Counted from the first letter of the stretch, positions 1-10,988 are shown. The stretch: DNA of 64,000 bases from Ovis canadensis (GCF_042477335.2 NC_091260.1:49929001-49993000); one strand, 5' to 3'. The notes: generated by a model from the sequence alone, not told the origin. Translations and numbers: made by a program.

Positions 1-1320
1 CCCAGCAATCCTAGGCATATACCTTGAGGTAATCAAAATTGAAAAAGACACATGTATTCCACTGCTCATTCATTGCAGCACTATTTATGATAGCTAGAAC
101 ATGGAAGCAACCTATATGTCCATCGACAGATGAATGGATAAAGAAGCTGTAGTACATATACACAATGGGATATTCAATTCAGTCGGTCAGTCATGTCAAC
201 TCTTCGCAACCCCATGGACTGCAGCACACCAGGCTTCCCTGTTCATCACCAACTCCTGGAGCTTACTCAAACTCATGTCCATTGAGTCAGTGATGCTTTC
301 CAACCATCTCATCCTCTGTCATCCCCTTCTCCTCCCGCCTTCAGTCTTTCCCAGCAAAGGGGTCTTTTCCAATGAGTCAGTTCTTTGCATCAGGTGGCCA
401 AAGTATTGGAGTTTCAGATTTAGCATCAGTCCTTCCAACGAATATTCAGGATTGATTTCCTTCAGGATTGACTGCTTGGATTGTCTTGCAGACTGAGGAA
501 CTCTTGAGAGTTCTCCAACACCACAGTTCAAAAGCATCAATTCTTCGGTGTTCAGCTTTCTTTATAGTCCTACTCTCACATCCATACATGACTACTGGAA
601 AAACCAGAGCTTTGACTAGATGGATCTTTGTTGGCAAAATAACATCTGTGCTTTTGAATATGCTGTCTAGGTTGACCATAACTTTTCTTCCAAGGAGCAA
701 GCGTCTTTTCATTTCATGGTTGAAGTCACCATCTGCAGTGATTTTGGAGCTGCCAAAAATAGTCTCTTAACTGTTTCCATTGTTTCCCCATCTATTTGCC
801 ATATATCTTAGTTTTCTCAGTGAACTATTACTCAGCCATAAAAAGGAATGCATTTGAGTCAGTTCTAATGAAGTGGATGAACATAGAACCTATTATACAG
901 AGTGAAGCAAGTCAAAAAGAGAAAAATAAATATCATATTCTAATCCATATATACAGAATCTAGAAAAATGGTACTGAAGAATTTATTTACAGGACAGCAA
1001 TGAAGAAACAGACTTAGAGAGACTTACGGACATGGGGAGAAGGGAGGAGAGGGTGAGATGTATGGAAAGAATAACATGGAAACTTACATTGCCATATGTT
1101 AAATAGATAGCCAACAGGAATTTTCTATACGGCTCAGGAAACTCAAACAGGGGTTCTATATCAACCTAGAGGGGTGGGATGGGGAGGGAGATGGGAGGGA
1201 GGTTCAAACAGGAAGGGATATATTTATACTAATGGCTGATTCATGTTGAGGTTTGACCAAAAACAACAAAATTCTGTACAGCAATTATCCTTCTATAAAA
1301 AAATAATCTTTAAAAAAAGA
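1..1320 (+). mobile_element. L1 3' portion, interrupted by a BovB
   Basis: The text at 60-175 (GCAGCACTATTTATGATAGC, then 'ACACAATGGGATATT') and its continuation at 829 (ACTCAGCCATAAAAAGGAAT) are the end of L1 ORF2/3' UTR as seen in ruminant L1s. It continues to the GGGGAGGGAGATGGGAGGGA motif near 1178 and an A-rich tail near 1305-1320. The element enters from the left edge. Confidence 0.8.
176..822 (-). mobile_element. BovB LINE 3' fragment inserted in L1
   Basis: It reads as the reverse complement of the BovB 3' end: the tail TTCAATTCAGTCGGTCAG at the left, then RT C-terminal coding on the minus strand (for example VVMYGCESRTIKKAEHRRID). It is 5'-truncated near 816, where the L1 resumes. 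It splits the L1 motif GGATATT|ACTCAGCC. Broken coding, no function. Confidence 0.9.
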
Positions 1321-1498
1321 AAATGCAAATTAAAAAATGAAAAATTATCTGTATTTTGTTTTGGCAAGTAATGCACATTAAAAAATAATGCCATGTTCTT
1401 GTGAGTAATAAAATCCTGCATATTGAGAGTGTAGCTCAGTGTCTCTCACACACACAAAAAAATAATAGTGTCATGGAAACCAAACCAAAGAGGTTGGT

Positions 1499-1701
1499 GA
1501 AAGTGAAAGTGAAGTCACTCGGTTGCGTCCGACTCTTTGCAACCCCATGCACTGCAGCCTATCAGGCTCCTCTGTCCATGGGATTTTCCAGGCAAGAGTG
1601 CTGGAGTGGATTGCCATTTCCTTTTCCAGGGGATCTTCCTGACTCAGGAATCGAACCCAGGTCTCCCACATTGCAGGCAGACGCTTTACCGTCTGAGCCG
1701 G
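1499..1701 (-). mobile_element. Bov-tA SINE
   Basis: Reverse complement of the ruminant Bov-tA consensus: the tail side reads GTCACTCGGTTGCGTCCGAC and the tRNA-derived head (A/B-box remnants, 'ATCGAACCCAGGTCTCCC') is at 1650-1700. Confidence 0.92.
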
Positions 1702-2065
1702 CAATGATTTTATAACTCCTGGTGGACAGTAATCATGAGGGTCAGGGCCACCTGGATCCACGGTATCCACTCAGCATGAACCCACCAAATTGTTCCAAAA
1801 GCCAGTATCTCTCACCATCTCCAAAGCCCCTGTCCTGACTCAGGCCACTCCATGTTTTTCCCGGTCATTTTAAAATTCTTTTTGGTAACTCTCTGGGTTA
1901 AGGTAATAGTGGCAACACCTATACCCAATAGCCATTGCTGATAGCCATGTAACACTCCATGGATTGAATATGGAAAGGTAGGAGGGCCTACCAGGAAGAC
2001 CACCAGCCTAGTGATTGTATCAACTTCCAGTTCCAGGTCTAGTTCTATGAGAACTTGGGCAATAG
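1702..2065. other. Unassigned sequence between repeats
   Basis: No coding signature or repeat family recognised. It separates a Bov-tA from a rearranged BovB. Confidence 0.5.
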
Positions 2066-2472
2066 GCTGGTTCCAAATAGAAAAAGGAGTACGTCAAGGC
2101 TGTATATTGTCACCCTGTTTATTTACTTTCTATGCAGAGTACATCATGAGAAATGCTGGGCTAGAAGAAGCACAAGCTGGAATCAAGATTGCCAGGAGAA
2201 ATGTCAATAACCTCAGATATGCAGATGACACCACCCTTATGGCAGAAAGTGAAGAGGAACTAAAAAGGCTGTTGATGAAAGTGAAAGAGGAGAGTGAAAA
2301 AGTTGGCTTAAAACTCAACATTCAGAAAACTAAGATCATGGCATCTGGGCCCATCACTTCATGGCAAATAGATGGGGAAACAGTGGAAACAGTGTCAGAC
2401 TTTATTTTTCTGGGCTCCAAAATCACTGCAGATGGTGATTGCAGCCATGAAATTAAAAGATGCTTACTCCTT
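2066..2472 (+). mobile_element. Rearranged BovB, segment B (RT core, plus strand)
   Basis: Encodes the BovB reverse transcriptase centre: GVRQGCILSPCLF, then the catalytic RYADDTTLMAE (YADD at 2218-2229), then ITSWQIDGETVETVSDF and HEIKR. The reading stops being BovB-like exactly at 2472, where an inverted BovB piece begins. Confidence 0.92.
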
Positions 2473-2945
2473 CCATGTCCAGTTCTAACTGTTGCTTCCT
2501 GACCTGCATACAGATTTCTCAAGAGGCAGGTCAGGTGGTCTGGTATTCCCATCTCTTTCAGAATTTTCCACAGTTTATTGTGCTCCACACAGTCAAAGGC
2601 TTTGGCATAGTCAATAAAGCAGAAATAGAGGCTTTTCTGGAACTCTTTTGCTTTTTCAATGATCCAGCGGATGTTGGCAATTTGATCCCTGGTTCCTCTG
2701 CCTTTTCTAAAACCAGCTTGAACATCAGGAAGTTCACGGTTCACGTATTGCTGAAGCCTGGCTTGGAGAATTTTGAGCATAACTTTACTAGCATGTGAGA
2801 TGAGTGCAATTGTGTGGTAGTTTGAGTATTCTTTGGCATTGCCTTTCTTTGGAATTGGAATGAAAACTGACCTTTTCCAGTCCTGTGGCCACTGCTGAGT
2901 TTTCCAAATTTGCTGGCATATTGAGTGCAGCACTTTCATAGCATC
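2473..2945 (-). mobile_element. Rearranged BovB, segment A (inverted)
   Basis: On the minus strand this encodes VLHSICQQIWKTQQ, PQDWKRSVFIPIPKK, GFRKGRGTRDQIANI, YFCFIDYAKAFD and ATVRTGHG. In an intact BovB this part lies immediately before segment B (2066-2472). Here it is flipped and sits between B and the 3' segment. Confidence 0.92.
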
Positions 2946-3462
2946 ACCAACCTAGATAGCATATTGAAAAGCAGAGACATTACTTTGCCAACAAAGGTCC
3001 GTCTAGTCAAGGCTATGGTTTTTCCAGTAGTCATGTATGGATGTGAGAGTTGGACTGTGAAGAAAGCTGAGCACCGAAGAATTGATGCTTTTGAACTGTG
3101 GTGTTGGAGACGACTCTTGAGAGTCCCTTGGACTGCAAGGAGATCCAACCAGTCCATTCTAAAGGAAATTGGTCCTCGGTGTACTTTGGATGGAATGATG
3201 CTAAAGCTGAAACTCCAGTACTTTGGCCACCTCATGCGAAGAGTTGACTCATTGGAAAAGACTCTGATGCTGGGAGGGATTGGGACAGGAGGAGAAGGGG
3301 ACGACAGAGGATGAGATGGCTGGATGGCATCACTGACTCAATGGATGTGAGTTTGAGTGAACTCCAGGAGTTGGTGATGGACAGGGAGGCCTGGAGTGCT
3401 GTAATTCATGGGGTCGCAAAGAGTCAGACATGACTGAGCGACTGAACTGAACAGTACTGAAC
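2946..3462 (+). mobile_element. Rearranged BovB, segment C (3' end, plus strand)
   Basis: Starts at LDSILKSRDITLPTKVRLVK and continues through VMYGCESWTVKKAEHRRID to the element's 3' tail (GACTGAGCGACTGAACTGAA). About 15 bp expected between the end of segment B and the start of C are missing. Confidence 0.92.
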
Positions 3463-3569
3463 TGATCTAGGTTTAATGTAAAAGCTTTTTATCAATATTA
3501 TTATTATACAGTATGCTTTTTATCAACATTATTGTCATACAGTAGCTTTCCTCTTAAGAACTCCAAATA

Positions 3570-4310
3570 AGAAGTGTTTCTGTATGATATCACTTATATG
3601 TGGAATCTAAAAAACAGAACAATCTAGTGAATACAACAAAAAAGAAACAGATTCACAAATAAAGAGAACAAACCAGTGGTTACCAGTGGGGAGAGGGAAG
3701 GGTGGGCAAGATAGGGTAGGGGATTAAGAGACACAAACTTTTATATATAAACAAGCTATCAGGATATATTATACAACACAGGAAATATACTCAGTGTTTT
3801 GTAGTGACTATAAATGGAATATCAGTGTCAGTTCAGTCGCTCAGTTGTGTCTGACTCTTTGTGACCCCATGGACTGCGGCACACCAGGCCTCCTATCACC
3901 ATCTCCCGGAGTTTACTCAAACTTATGTCCATTGAGTCGGTGATGCCATCCAACCATCTCATCCTCTGTCATCCCCTTTTCCTCTCGCCTTCAATCTTTC
4001 CCAGCATCAGGGTGTTTTCAAATGAGTCAGCTCTTCACATCAGGTGGCCAAAGTATTGGAGTTTCAGCTTCAACATCAGCCCTTTCAATAAACATTCAGG
4101 ACTGAATTCCTTTAGGATGGACTGGTTGGATCTCCTTGCAGTCCAAGGGACTCTCAAGAGTCTTCTCCAACACCTCAGTTCAAAAGCATCAATTCTTCAG
4201 TGCTCAGCTTTAAAAATTGTGAATCACTATGTTATAACTTACAACTTACACCTGTAACTTACATAATATTGCACATCAACTATACCTCAATTTTAAATAA
4301 TGAAAAAAGC
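3570..4310 (+). mobile_element. Old L1 3' end, interrupted by BovB
   Basis: Left part: GATATCACTTATATGTGGAA and the 'GGTTACCAGTGGGGAGAGGG' motif. Right part: TTGTGAATCACTATGTTATA to the end motif CTATACCTCAATTTTAAATA near 4280-4300. Both are typical of L1M-type 3' UTRs. A BovB splits it. Confidence 0.75.
3825..4209 (-). mobile_element. BovB 3' fragment inserted in L1
   Basis: Reverse-complement BovB tail (GTTCAGTCGCTCAGTTGTGT) through the 3' coding region to the point matching CAGTGCTCAGCTTT. Minus-strand orientation, 5' truncated. Confidence 0.9.
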
Positions 4311-4524
4311 ATGAGCTGCTTCATTTTGTAGGCAGAAAAATAGAAGATCAAGAGGTTGCAATGGGGCCAAGACCAAAACACTCTTGGGGGCTTCTCAGAT
4401 CAGGCACATTCTCTCATCTCAGCCATGTGGCTGTGTCAAGGGCTTCACTGCTCCTGAAGCACCAAGTTTCCCAGATTTACTCAAGTTCAGAATCAGAAGG
4501 AATGTGAAATGCTTCACGGAACAG

Positions 4525-4685
4525 AGTCACTCAGGACACTGGTTACAAATGCAGACTCCTGGGCCCAGCCCAGGGAACATACTGAATCTGAGTGACTGGG
4601 GGTTGGGCCCAGGATTTGGTATTTATAATAACTGTCCCCACCTGACTCTAATGCAGTTGAATGCTTTAGAATCAGTTTCTGTAGA
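4525..4685 (+). mobile_element. MER5-like hAT DNA transposon remnant
   Basis: Contains the MER5A-type core: ACAAATGCAGACTCCTGGGC, then GGGCCCAGGATTTGGTATTT, degraded. The 135-codon open frame overlapping it at 4384-4791 is therefore not taken as a gene. Confidence 0.55.
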
Positions 4686-4689
4686 TACT

Positions 4690-5364
4690 GGATCACCCTT
4701 TTATGCCAAGACCACACACCAGAAGGCTGAATCCATAGTGTCGCAACCCAGAGAACCTCCCTCCGGGCAACATTCTTTCAGCGGCTTGTAAGACACCACA
4801 AGCTGTCCAAGTGGACAGCATGGAGAAGGATAGCCCTCATGGCATTTGGATTTTAGAGCAGGGAAGAGTCCAAACCCCATTTCCCAAAGAATGGTTGCTT
4901 CAACAAAAGGCTGAGCGAGAAGCTAGCAATGCAGCAACGGCCACAATTATGTTCCAGCCAGAGAGATGCTGCCCAAGCATATGACATACACCCTAGTCAT
5001 GGGTTTGACTTTTGCGGGATCTCTGATCTGGCATTTTCTAAGACCAGATCACTTTCCCTGTATCTGAGGGGTAACAGGATACTTATAAACAAAGCCCATA
5101 AAATTCCACCCTAAGGGGACAGAAATTCTTGATCCCGGTCAGCTTAGCCACACCTGCTAGTTTAAGTCTAGTTTAAGTCCCTGTCCCTTGGTTTCTTTAG
5201 GAGTGAAACAGAAACTCTCTTGAGGGCTTCCTCAAAGGGACACAGCCAGGAGAAAGAGGCAGGGTTTGCAGAAAGCTGAATGGAGCACAGAAGAAATCTG
5301 AGCCCACCCTCAGATGCCCATATGTGAACAGGCTCTGGGATTTAGGTGCCTCCCTTGTCTGCAT
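4690..5364. other. Unassigned sequence
   Basis: No gene, RNA or repeat recognised. Confidence 0.4.
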
Positions 5365-5548
5365 GCAGGAGACGAAGAAGATATGGGTTTGACCTCTGGG
5401 TCAGGAAGATCCCCTGGGGGAGGGCATGGCAACCCACTCCAGTATTCTTGCCTGAAGAATCCCATGGACAGAGGAGCCTGGTGGGCTGCAGTCCATGGGG
5501 TCACACAGAGTTGGATATGACTGAAGCCACTGAGCACACACATTTAAC
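5365..5548 (+). mobile_element. Bov-tA SINE, 5'-degraded
   Basis: GGGTCAGGAAGATCCCCTGG, CAACCCACTCCAGTATTCTT and GGGGTCACACAGAGTTGGAT are in consensus order. The tRNA head is poorly preserved. Confidence 0.88.
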
Positions 5549-6228
5549 TTGTCTGAATAGCAAATGGATTCACCTGCTGTGGCTCACACTCCGAGCAGCA
5601 CATCCAGAGAAAAGGCCAGAGGGAAGCCAGATGCCCTTTCTAGTCCTGCACAAGGCCGTCCCGCTCCCCTCCTGCAGCAGACGCAACTCGGCAGCCCGGC
5701 TCCCCACGCGGCCCCTCTGGCCGACAGTGGTTCACTGCAGCACCACTGGAAGCACTGGCGCCTCCGCACGCACCCCGGGCAACCAGCCAGCATGCCCCTT
5801 CTTCCCACCTGTGCCATTTCCTGCTCAGGCGGTCCTGGGTTGTTCCTTCATTTCTTCTTTACTCCCTTCAAAGCAGCCTTGAAATTCTTGGTGCCTTAAA
5901 TAAAGAGGAGAGGAAGAAAAGAGATCAGGAAGATTCAAAAGAGACCTAAACTCAGAAGTCCTTGGAATCTAAACTCTTTAGTGAAGCCTCCAAGTTTTTG
6001 GAGTCTCTGATGTCTATTTCTTAAAGGACAATCTGAAATTTGAGTAGCAATCTGAGATTAATGAAAATACTCCAATATGACTAATTAGGGCTGAGAAGGT
6101 TAGCAAGATAAAATGGGGAGACTGATTCCAGTTTCTCTGGATTGCAAACCAAGGCAAACCAAGGTGAGAAGACTGGTCTAGAACTGATGCAGAATTAATT
6201 TCAGTTAGGTTACATTTATGTTATGATG
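5549..6228. other. Unassigned sequence with a short CpG-rich patch
   Basis: The 5650-5800 part is unusually CpG-rich for the neighbourhood (about a dozen CpG in 150 bp). No repeat or exon identified. The open frames here read into the adjacent SINE and lack coding signatures. Confidence 0.4.
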
Positions 6229-6240
6229 GAGTGATTTATG

Positions 6241-6442
6241 GGTTTCCCAGGTGGAACTAGTGGTAAGGAACCTGCCTGCCAGTGCAGGAAATGTAAGCGA
6301 TGTAGGTTCGATCCCTGTGTCAGAAAGATCCCCTGGAGAAGGAAATGGCAACCCACTCCAGTGTTCTTGCCTGGAGAGTCCCATGGACAGAGTAAGACAA
6401 AGAGTAAGACACGACTGAAATGACTTAGCATGCACGCACGCA
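6241..6442 (+). mobile_element. Bov-tA SINE with perfect target-site duplication
   Basis: Head: GGTTTCCCAGGTGGAACTAG. Body: CAACCCACTCCAGTGTTCTT. It is flanked by the perfect 12-bp duplication GAGTGATTTATG at 6229-6240 and 6443-6454. Confidence 0.95.
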
Positions 6443-6465
6443 GAGTGATTTATGCATACTTACTG

Positions 6466-6532
6466 GTGGGCTGCCGTCGCTGGGGTCGCACAGAGTCGGA
6501 CACGACTGAAGCGACTTAGCAGCAGCAGCACT
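6466..6532 (+). mobile_element. Bov-tA 3' end only (about 65 bp)
   Basis: GGGGTCGCACAGAGTCGGAC, GACTGAAGCGACTTAGC and a (GCA)n tail: a strongly 5'-truncated copy next to the full one. Confidence 0.85.
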
Positions 6533-6574
6533 GGTATTTCTGGCCGTACTGGCACAACCATAGAAACAGTTATG

Positions 6575-6785
6575 TACTGAGCATCATCCGGGCCACTGGT
6601 TAAGTCTTGTTCTTACATTGACTGTCTAGTTGAATCCTGAAAACAATTCCATGAGCTAAGTATTAATTTCTCAGATTTATGGTTAGGGGCATTGAGGCTC
6701 TAAGAAGTGAAATAACTTGCCCAAGGTCACAATATGTGGCCAAGCTGGGACTCTAGGCTTGGTCCATCCCATTCTAATCAGTGAT
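6575..6785 (+). repeat. MIR SINE
   Basis: GAAGTGAAATAACTTGCCCA then AGGTCACAATATGTGGCCAA and a degraded AGCTGGGACTCTAGG: the standard MIR 3' half in order. Confidence 0.8.
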
Positions 6786-6834
6786 CTCTGGGAAGAGAGA
6801 AGCTGAAGGAACACCGAGCTGCTATCAATTTTTG

Positions 6835-6975
6835 TTATGGTCCCAGCTCCACCATTAACTAACAGTGTGTCTTGGCACAACCAGCTGATTCTCACAGCTC
6901 CCCTTTCCTCGTCTGTAAGATACGGGGCTCATGGTAGGTCACCTCTAATATCCTTTCTAAGTCTGCCAGCTTCTA
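6835..6975 (+). repeat. MIR-family SINE
   Basis: CAGCTCCACCATTAACTAAC, then CCTTTCCTCGTCTGTAAGAT and CCTCTAATATCC: the MIR 5'/core order, diverged. Confidence 0.65.
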
Positions 6976-6979
6976 ATTA

Positions 6980-7840
6980 TAGCTTTGCTCTATCACATTA
7001 ACAGCCTTCCACCACTCTCTGAATTTTAGGATACACAGTCGGTCACAACTATAACTTACTGGGTACTCAGTTCTTGATCTCCGCCTCCCAGTGACAACAT
7101 TGTTCTTAGGGGAAAAACACAATCTGTCTGCTTTCCCACAGCCCATGCTATGATGCACTTCCCAAGGCATATCGAGGCAAAAGTGAGGGACTGTTTGTCA
7201 GAATCTCCAGAGATAAAAGCAATAACATTTGCTTGTTGTGCTATTCTGTCTTCTCATTATTTACAATCCTTTGATCTTCAATAAAGGGGAAAACCTGAAA
7301 GCTGACGACACATAAATTATAGGAAGAATGTTGATTTTTGTTGACTGTTGGTAATGACAAAGATCTTAGAAGATGCAAGCAAACCCAGGCACGAATAGGT
7401 TAGGACCACACATCTGGCCCCAAGTAAATTCATGGCTATCATCTCCAGGCCGCACATTGTCTGGTGAAAGAGTCATCATGCATGACACTTCGAGGGTTCA
7501 GCCAGCCTTGAAGCTGGATGAAATAAAGAACATGGCCATGGGGGCAGATCAACAGAAGAAAGCTTTGGGTTATGGTCTAGTTTCCAACTTCAGGGAGGCC
7601 CATAATTGTTGGTGGGCACCGAGCAGGTGGGGACTGGACTTCAAAACTAGGGCTCCACATGTTTTGAGGTGAAGAGACAGATTTGCCACCTGTTCTTCAG
7701 GACTTTCATGTTGCAGATCAAATACACACAGGCCACGATGCAGCATTTCCAACAAATACCCTGGACCAGAATTTCTGAAGAGTCTGCCTGCTCCTGCTAG
7801 GGTGCTGCTGCAAAGAGATAAAGTAGTAAGAACACTCGTT
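6980..7840. other. Unassigned sequence
   Basis: No gene or repeat family recognised. Confidence 0.4.
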
Positions 7841-7854
7841 GCATCTCGTTGTTT

Positions 7855-7985
7855 GCAAAGTGCTGGAACACTTTGGTTCTCATAACATCCCCGAGAGTCA
7901 CTGAGGCTCCAAAGAGCTTATGAAACTGGCTCAGTCTGGGATCTGAACCCAGGTCTCCTGACTCCAGAGTTTTTCTCTATGTTAT
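7855..7985 (+). repeat. MIR SINE 3' half
   Basis: CATAACATCCCCGAGAGTCA and GGATCTGAACCCAGGTCTCC fit the MIR 3' half. Confidence 0.75.
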
Positions 7986-7989
7986 GTAT

Positions 7990-8588
7990 CTCTGAATGCA
8001 TTTTTCCCAATGGAAAAATACTTTATTATTTTTACAAACAAAATAAGGAGAAGAAAAAAATCTATGTACTTTGGAGGCAAAATTGCTGCTGGCCATTTGT
8101 CACGGTTAACTTGCTATTTTTCATAAACAAGAGGCAGTTGGGCCCAAGGAAAAGACCACATGACACCCAATGAAATGAACACGGTATTTTTTAATGCTTT
8201 GGAGAAGGACAAATAAGAAATAAAGCACTATCAAAATAGCCTATGAGAAATGCAAAAGATAACTTCCCCATTTTTCTAAATTTGGATGGTATTTGGATGC
8301 TGTCACCACCAGCACCATGAAGGTCATCAATTGAATTGAAGATGGTCAACAGTGAGGCCAACAGGAAGTATACCAGGGTCCCTGTTGACTCTGTGAGAAG
8401 CTAAATCAAACAGGACCAGAGCCTCCTAAGACAACCTTAGCCAAATCTTAGGAAACTTGGTCAACTTTCACATTAGATGACAACCTCTCAAACATACAGA
8501 ATCAAATTCTCCTTGATTATGGGGGAATTATAATAATAGATTATAATAGATCTGGGCTTGTTTCCTAAAAATGTGCCCTTCATATACA
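7990..8588. other. Unassigned sequence
   Basis: AT-rich, no recognised gene or repeat. Confidence 0.4.
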
Positions 8589-8591
8589 CAC

Positions 8592-8710
8592 AGGTTTCCC
8601 TGATAGCTCAGTTGGTAAAGAATCTGCCTGCAATGCAGAAGACCCTGGTTCAATTCCTGGGTCGAGAAGATCTGCTGGAGAAAGGATAGGCTATCTACTC
8701 CAATATTCTT
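8592..8710 (+). mobile_element. Bov-tA unit 1 of 3 (3'-truncated)
   Basis: Head GGTTTCCCTGATAGCTCAGT through CTATCTACTCCAATATTCTT, cut at the CTCCAGTATTC point where the next unit begins. Confidence 0.9.
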
Positions 8711-8888
8711 TGGCTTCCCTTGTGGCTCAGCTGGTAAAGAATCCACCTGCAATGCAGGAGACCTAGGTTCGATCCCTGGGTTGGGAAGATCTCCAGAAGG
8801 GAAAGGCTACCCACTTCAATATTCTGGCCTGGAGAATTCCATGGACTGTACAGTCCCTGGGGTTGCAAAGAGTTGGACACGACTCACT
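8711..8888 (+). mobile_element. Bov-tA unit 2 of 3
   Basis: GGCTTCCCTTGTGGCTCAGC to AAGAGTTGGACACGACTCAC, directly joined to unit 1. Confidence 0.92.
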
Positions 8889-9098
8889 GGGCTTACCTCG
8901 TGGTTGAAATAGTAAAGAATCTGCCTGCAGTGCCAAAGACCTGGGTTCAATCCCTGGGTTGAGAAGATTCCCTGGAGAAGGAAATGGCAACCCACTCCAG
9001 TATTCTTGCCTGGGGAATCCCATGGACTGAGGAGCCTGGAGGGCTACAGTCCATAGGGTCACAATGAGTTGGACATGATGGAATGACTAACACTTGCG
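8889..9098 (+). mobile_element. Bov-tA unit 3 of 3
   Basis: GGGCTTACCTCGTGGTTGAA to GAGTTGGACATGATGGAATG, head-to-tail with unit 2. Confidence 0.92.
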
Positions 9099-9139
9099 CA
9101 TATATTCAGTGAGATATTACTAATCCATAAACACAAGAG

Positions 9140-9365
9140 CCAACAACTTTATGGTTCACAAAGCCCCTTTCCCCCATTTGAACCATAAAACACCCTCTGT
9201 ATACAGACTGGGTGATTTACATCAACCCCATTCCACTGATGAAGAATGGAGGCTCACAGTTTATTTGATTTTCCTAAACTCACAAAATTACTACATAGCA
9301 AAGGAGAAACATGAACCCAAACTTCTGACTTCATATTTCATGCGACTTCCAAGATACCAGCCATA
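9140..9365 (+). repeat. MIR-like SINE, diverged
   Basis: AACCCCATTCCACTGATGAA, GAATGGAGGCTCACAG and AACATGAACCCAAACTTCTG occur in MIR order. Confidence 0.55.
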
Positions 9366-9984
9366 CCACTCATTAAGACTGTTTGATTAATGAAGTTAAT
9401 TTTCTTCCATCACATGTTTATTTTCTTAATGACTGATCAGCCCCAGAGATCTGAGGAGCAGCACCAGACATCTGGTCACATCAGCTCCATTGGGCAGATC
9501 TGGGGAGAGTCCAGTCATCAGCCACCCACGCTTGAAAGTACCTTGTAAACAGCAAAACCATCATCTGTTATTCAGCCATTGGCATCTCAGAATACAAAAG
9601 GCTGTGAATACAATACTCACAGGCCTAGAGCCTCATAGATACCTTAGATTAGGAAGCTACAATGCTGGACACCTGTCTGTGCCAAGGAGCCAAGTGAGGA
9701 AGCCACAGCAGCTCAGGGAAACCCTGCCAGCAAGGTTGATTAAGGGGAAAATGAGGAACGAGCAGCCACTCTGCTAACTCAAGGAACAGAAGAATATTAA
9801 AATTACTCCATTTAGCTAAAATCTGTGGGCTTGTCCCAAGTAGTCCCTACAGTCTTTCCACCCTAGGGAATAAAATCTGTCCATCCCCACCAAAAAGAGC
9901 CAAGACCTCATTGCTTTAAGACAAATTCTTCATGAGCCCACCCTAGATACTCAAAATGTAAGCTGAGTTAGCTGCATTAGAAGT
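9366..9984. other. Unassigned sequence
   Basis: No gene or repeat recognised. Confidence 0.4.
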
Positions 9985-10130
9985 TGTATTGGCTGTCTAT
10001 CGTTCTGTAACAAATTACCCCCAAAGTTAGTGGCTTAAAACAACCACCATAGTAAGTCGTGTCCATGCTGACTGTTGGAGCCTTGCAGGGGCCACTGGTG
10101 CAGTGGGAAGGTAGGAAAACAGAATTCTAA
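9985..10130 (-). mobile_element. MaLR-like LTR fragment
   Basis: The string TAACAAATTACCCCCAAAGT followed by TAGTGGCTTAAAACAACCAC is characteristic of old mammalian LTR elements, next to a clearer copy at 10237. Confidence 0.45.
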
Positions 10131-10236
10131 ACTTTGATGTTGGACCTTGAAAGGCTGAGTTTTTCCTCTCTTTCTAGGCCCTTAATGAATTGGGAAATGC
10201 AGTCTTGAAAAGTCCCACCTTAATCTCTTTGTTAGG

Positions 10237-10655
10237 TATATTCATTTCCTGGGGCTGCCTTAGTGAATTAACACAAACTAGATGGCTTAAAACAACAGAG
10301 ATTTAGTCTCTCACAGTTCTGGAGGCCAGAGGTCTGAAATCCAGGTGCCCTCAGGGTCGCGATCCTTCCTTGCCTCCTCTTAGTCTCACGGTCGCCAGGA
10401 TCCTTGAAGTTCCCTGACGCATCTGCCTCACTCCATCTTCACATGGTCTTTTCCCTCTATGTGTGTGTCTCTCTCGGTCTTCCCATGAACTTAGAAGAAC
10501 ACCAGCCATTGGATTTAGGGCCCACCCTAATTCACTGTGACTTCATCTTAACTAATTGTATCTACAAAGACCCTGTTCCCAAATAAGGTAACATTCTGAG
10601 GTCCTGGGTGTGCATGAATTGGCGGCGGGGGTGGGCGACACAATTCAACTCAGTA
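10237..10655 (-). mobile_element. MLT1-type solo LTR (ERVL-MaLR)
   Basis: On the plus strand it reads as the reverse complement of MLT1: TTTCCTGGGGCTGCC, GATGGCTTAAAACAACAGAG, TCTCACAGTTCTGGAGGCCA, GGATTTAGGGCCCACCCTAA, AGACCCTGTTCCCAAATAAG, ending near GACACAATTCAACTC. No internal retroviral genes accompany it. It is an ancient inert LTR. Confidence 0.8.
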
Positions 10656-10659
10656 ATTA

Positions 10660-10899
10660 GGATTATTTCTCAGAATCATCTTTGGCCCCTCCAACTGGGT
10701 ATCCACTGATAAGATAATTTACTCATAGAAAAAAAATGAGTCATTCTTTCGACACCCTAAAATTCCATTTTAGTAACCAGTTGTAAGAAAAGAGTCTTAT
10801 GTATATAAATAAACTCTAGGCATAGATCTGAAGACAAAGAACCATTGCTCATATACCAATTTTGAAAGCAATAGAAGACACATCTATATAATGGATGAC
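10660..10899. other. Unassigned sequence
   Basis: AT-rich, no feature recognised. Confidence 0.4.
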
Positions 10900-10902
10900 T
10901 AG

Positions 10903-10980
10903 GGAGGCCTGGCGTGCTGCGATTCATGGGGTCGCAAAGAGTTGGACATGACTGAGCGACTGAACTGAACTGAACTGAAG
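10903..10980 (+). mobile_element. BovB 3' tail (about 78 bp)
   Basis: GAGGCCTGGCGTGCTGCGAT, GGGGTCGCAAAGAGTTGGAC and a (GAACT)n tail: only the extreme 3' end was integrated. Confidence 0.92.
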
Positions 10981-10988
10981 TAGCCCCT

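Noticed and set aside
2322-2939. 205-codon reverse-transcriptase frame on the minus strand as a gene
   Set aside because: It is the inverted part of a rearranged BovB; both ends run into other parts of the same element.
4384-4791. 135-codon plus-strand open frame
   Set aside because: It overlaps a degraded MER5-like transposon and has no coding signature or recognised homologue.
5346-5882. 178-codon plus-strand open frame and overlapping frames
   Set aside because: Its first third reads through a Bov-tA SINE. The rest is a CpG-rich stretch open in several frames, which indicates composition and not coding.
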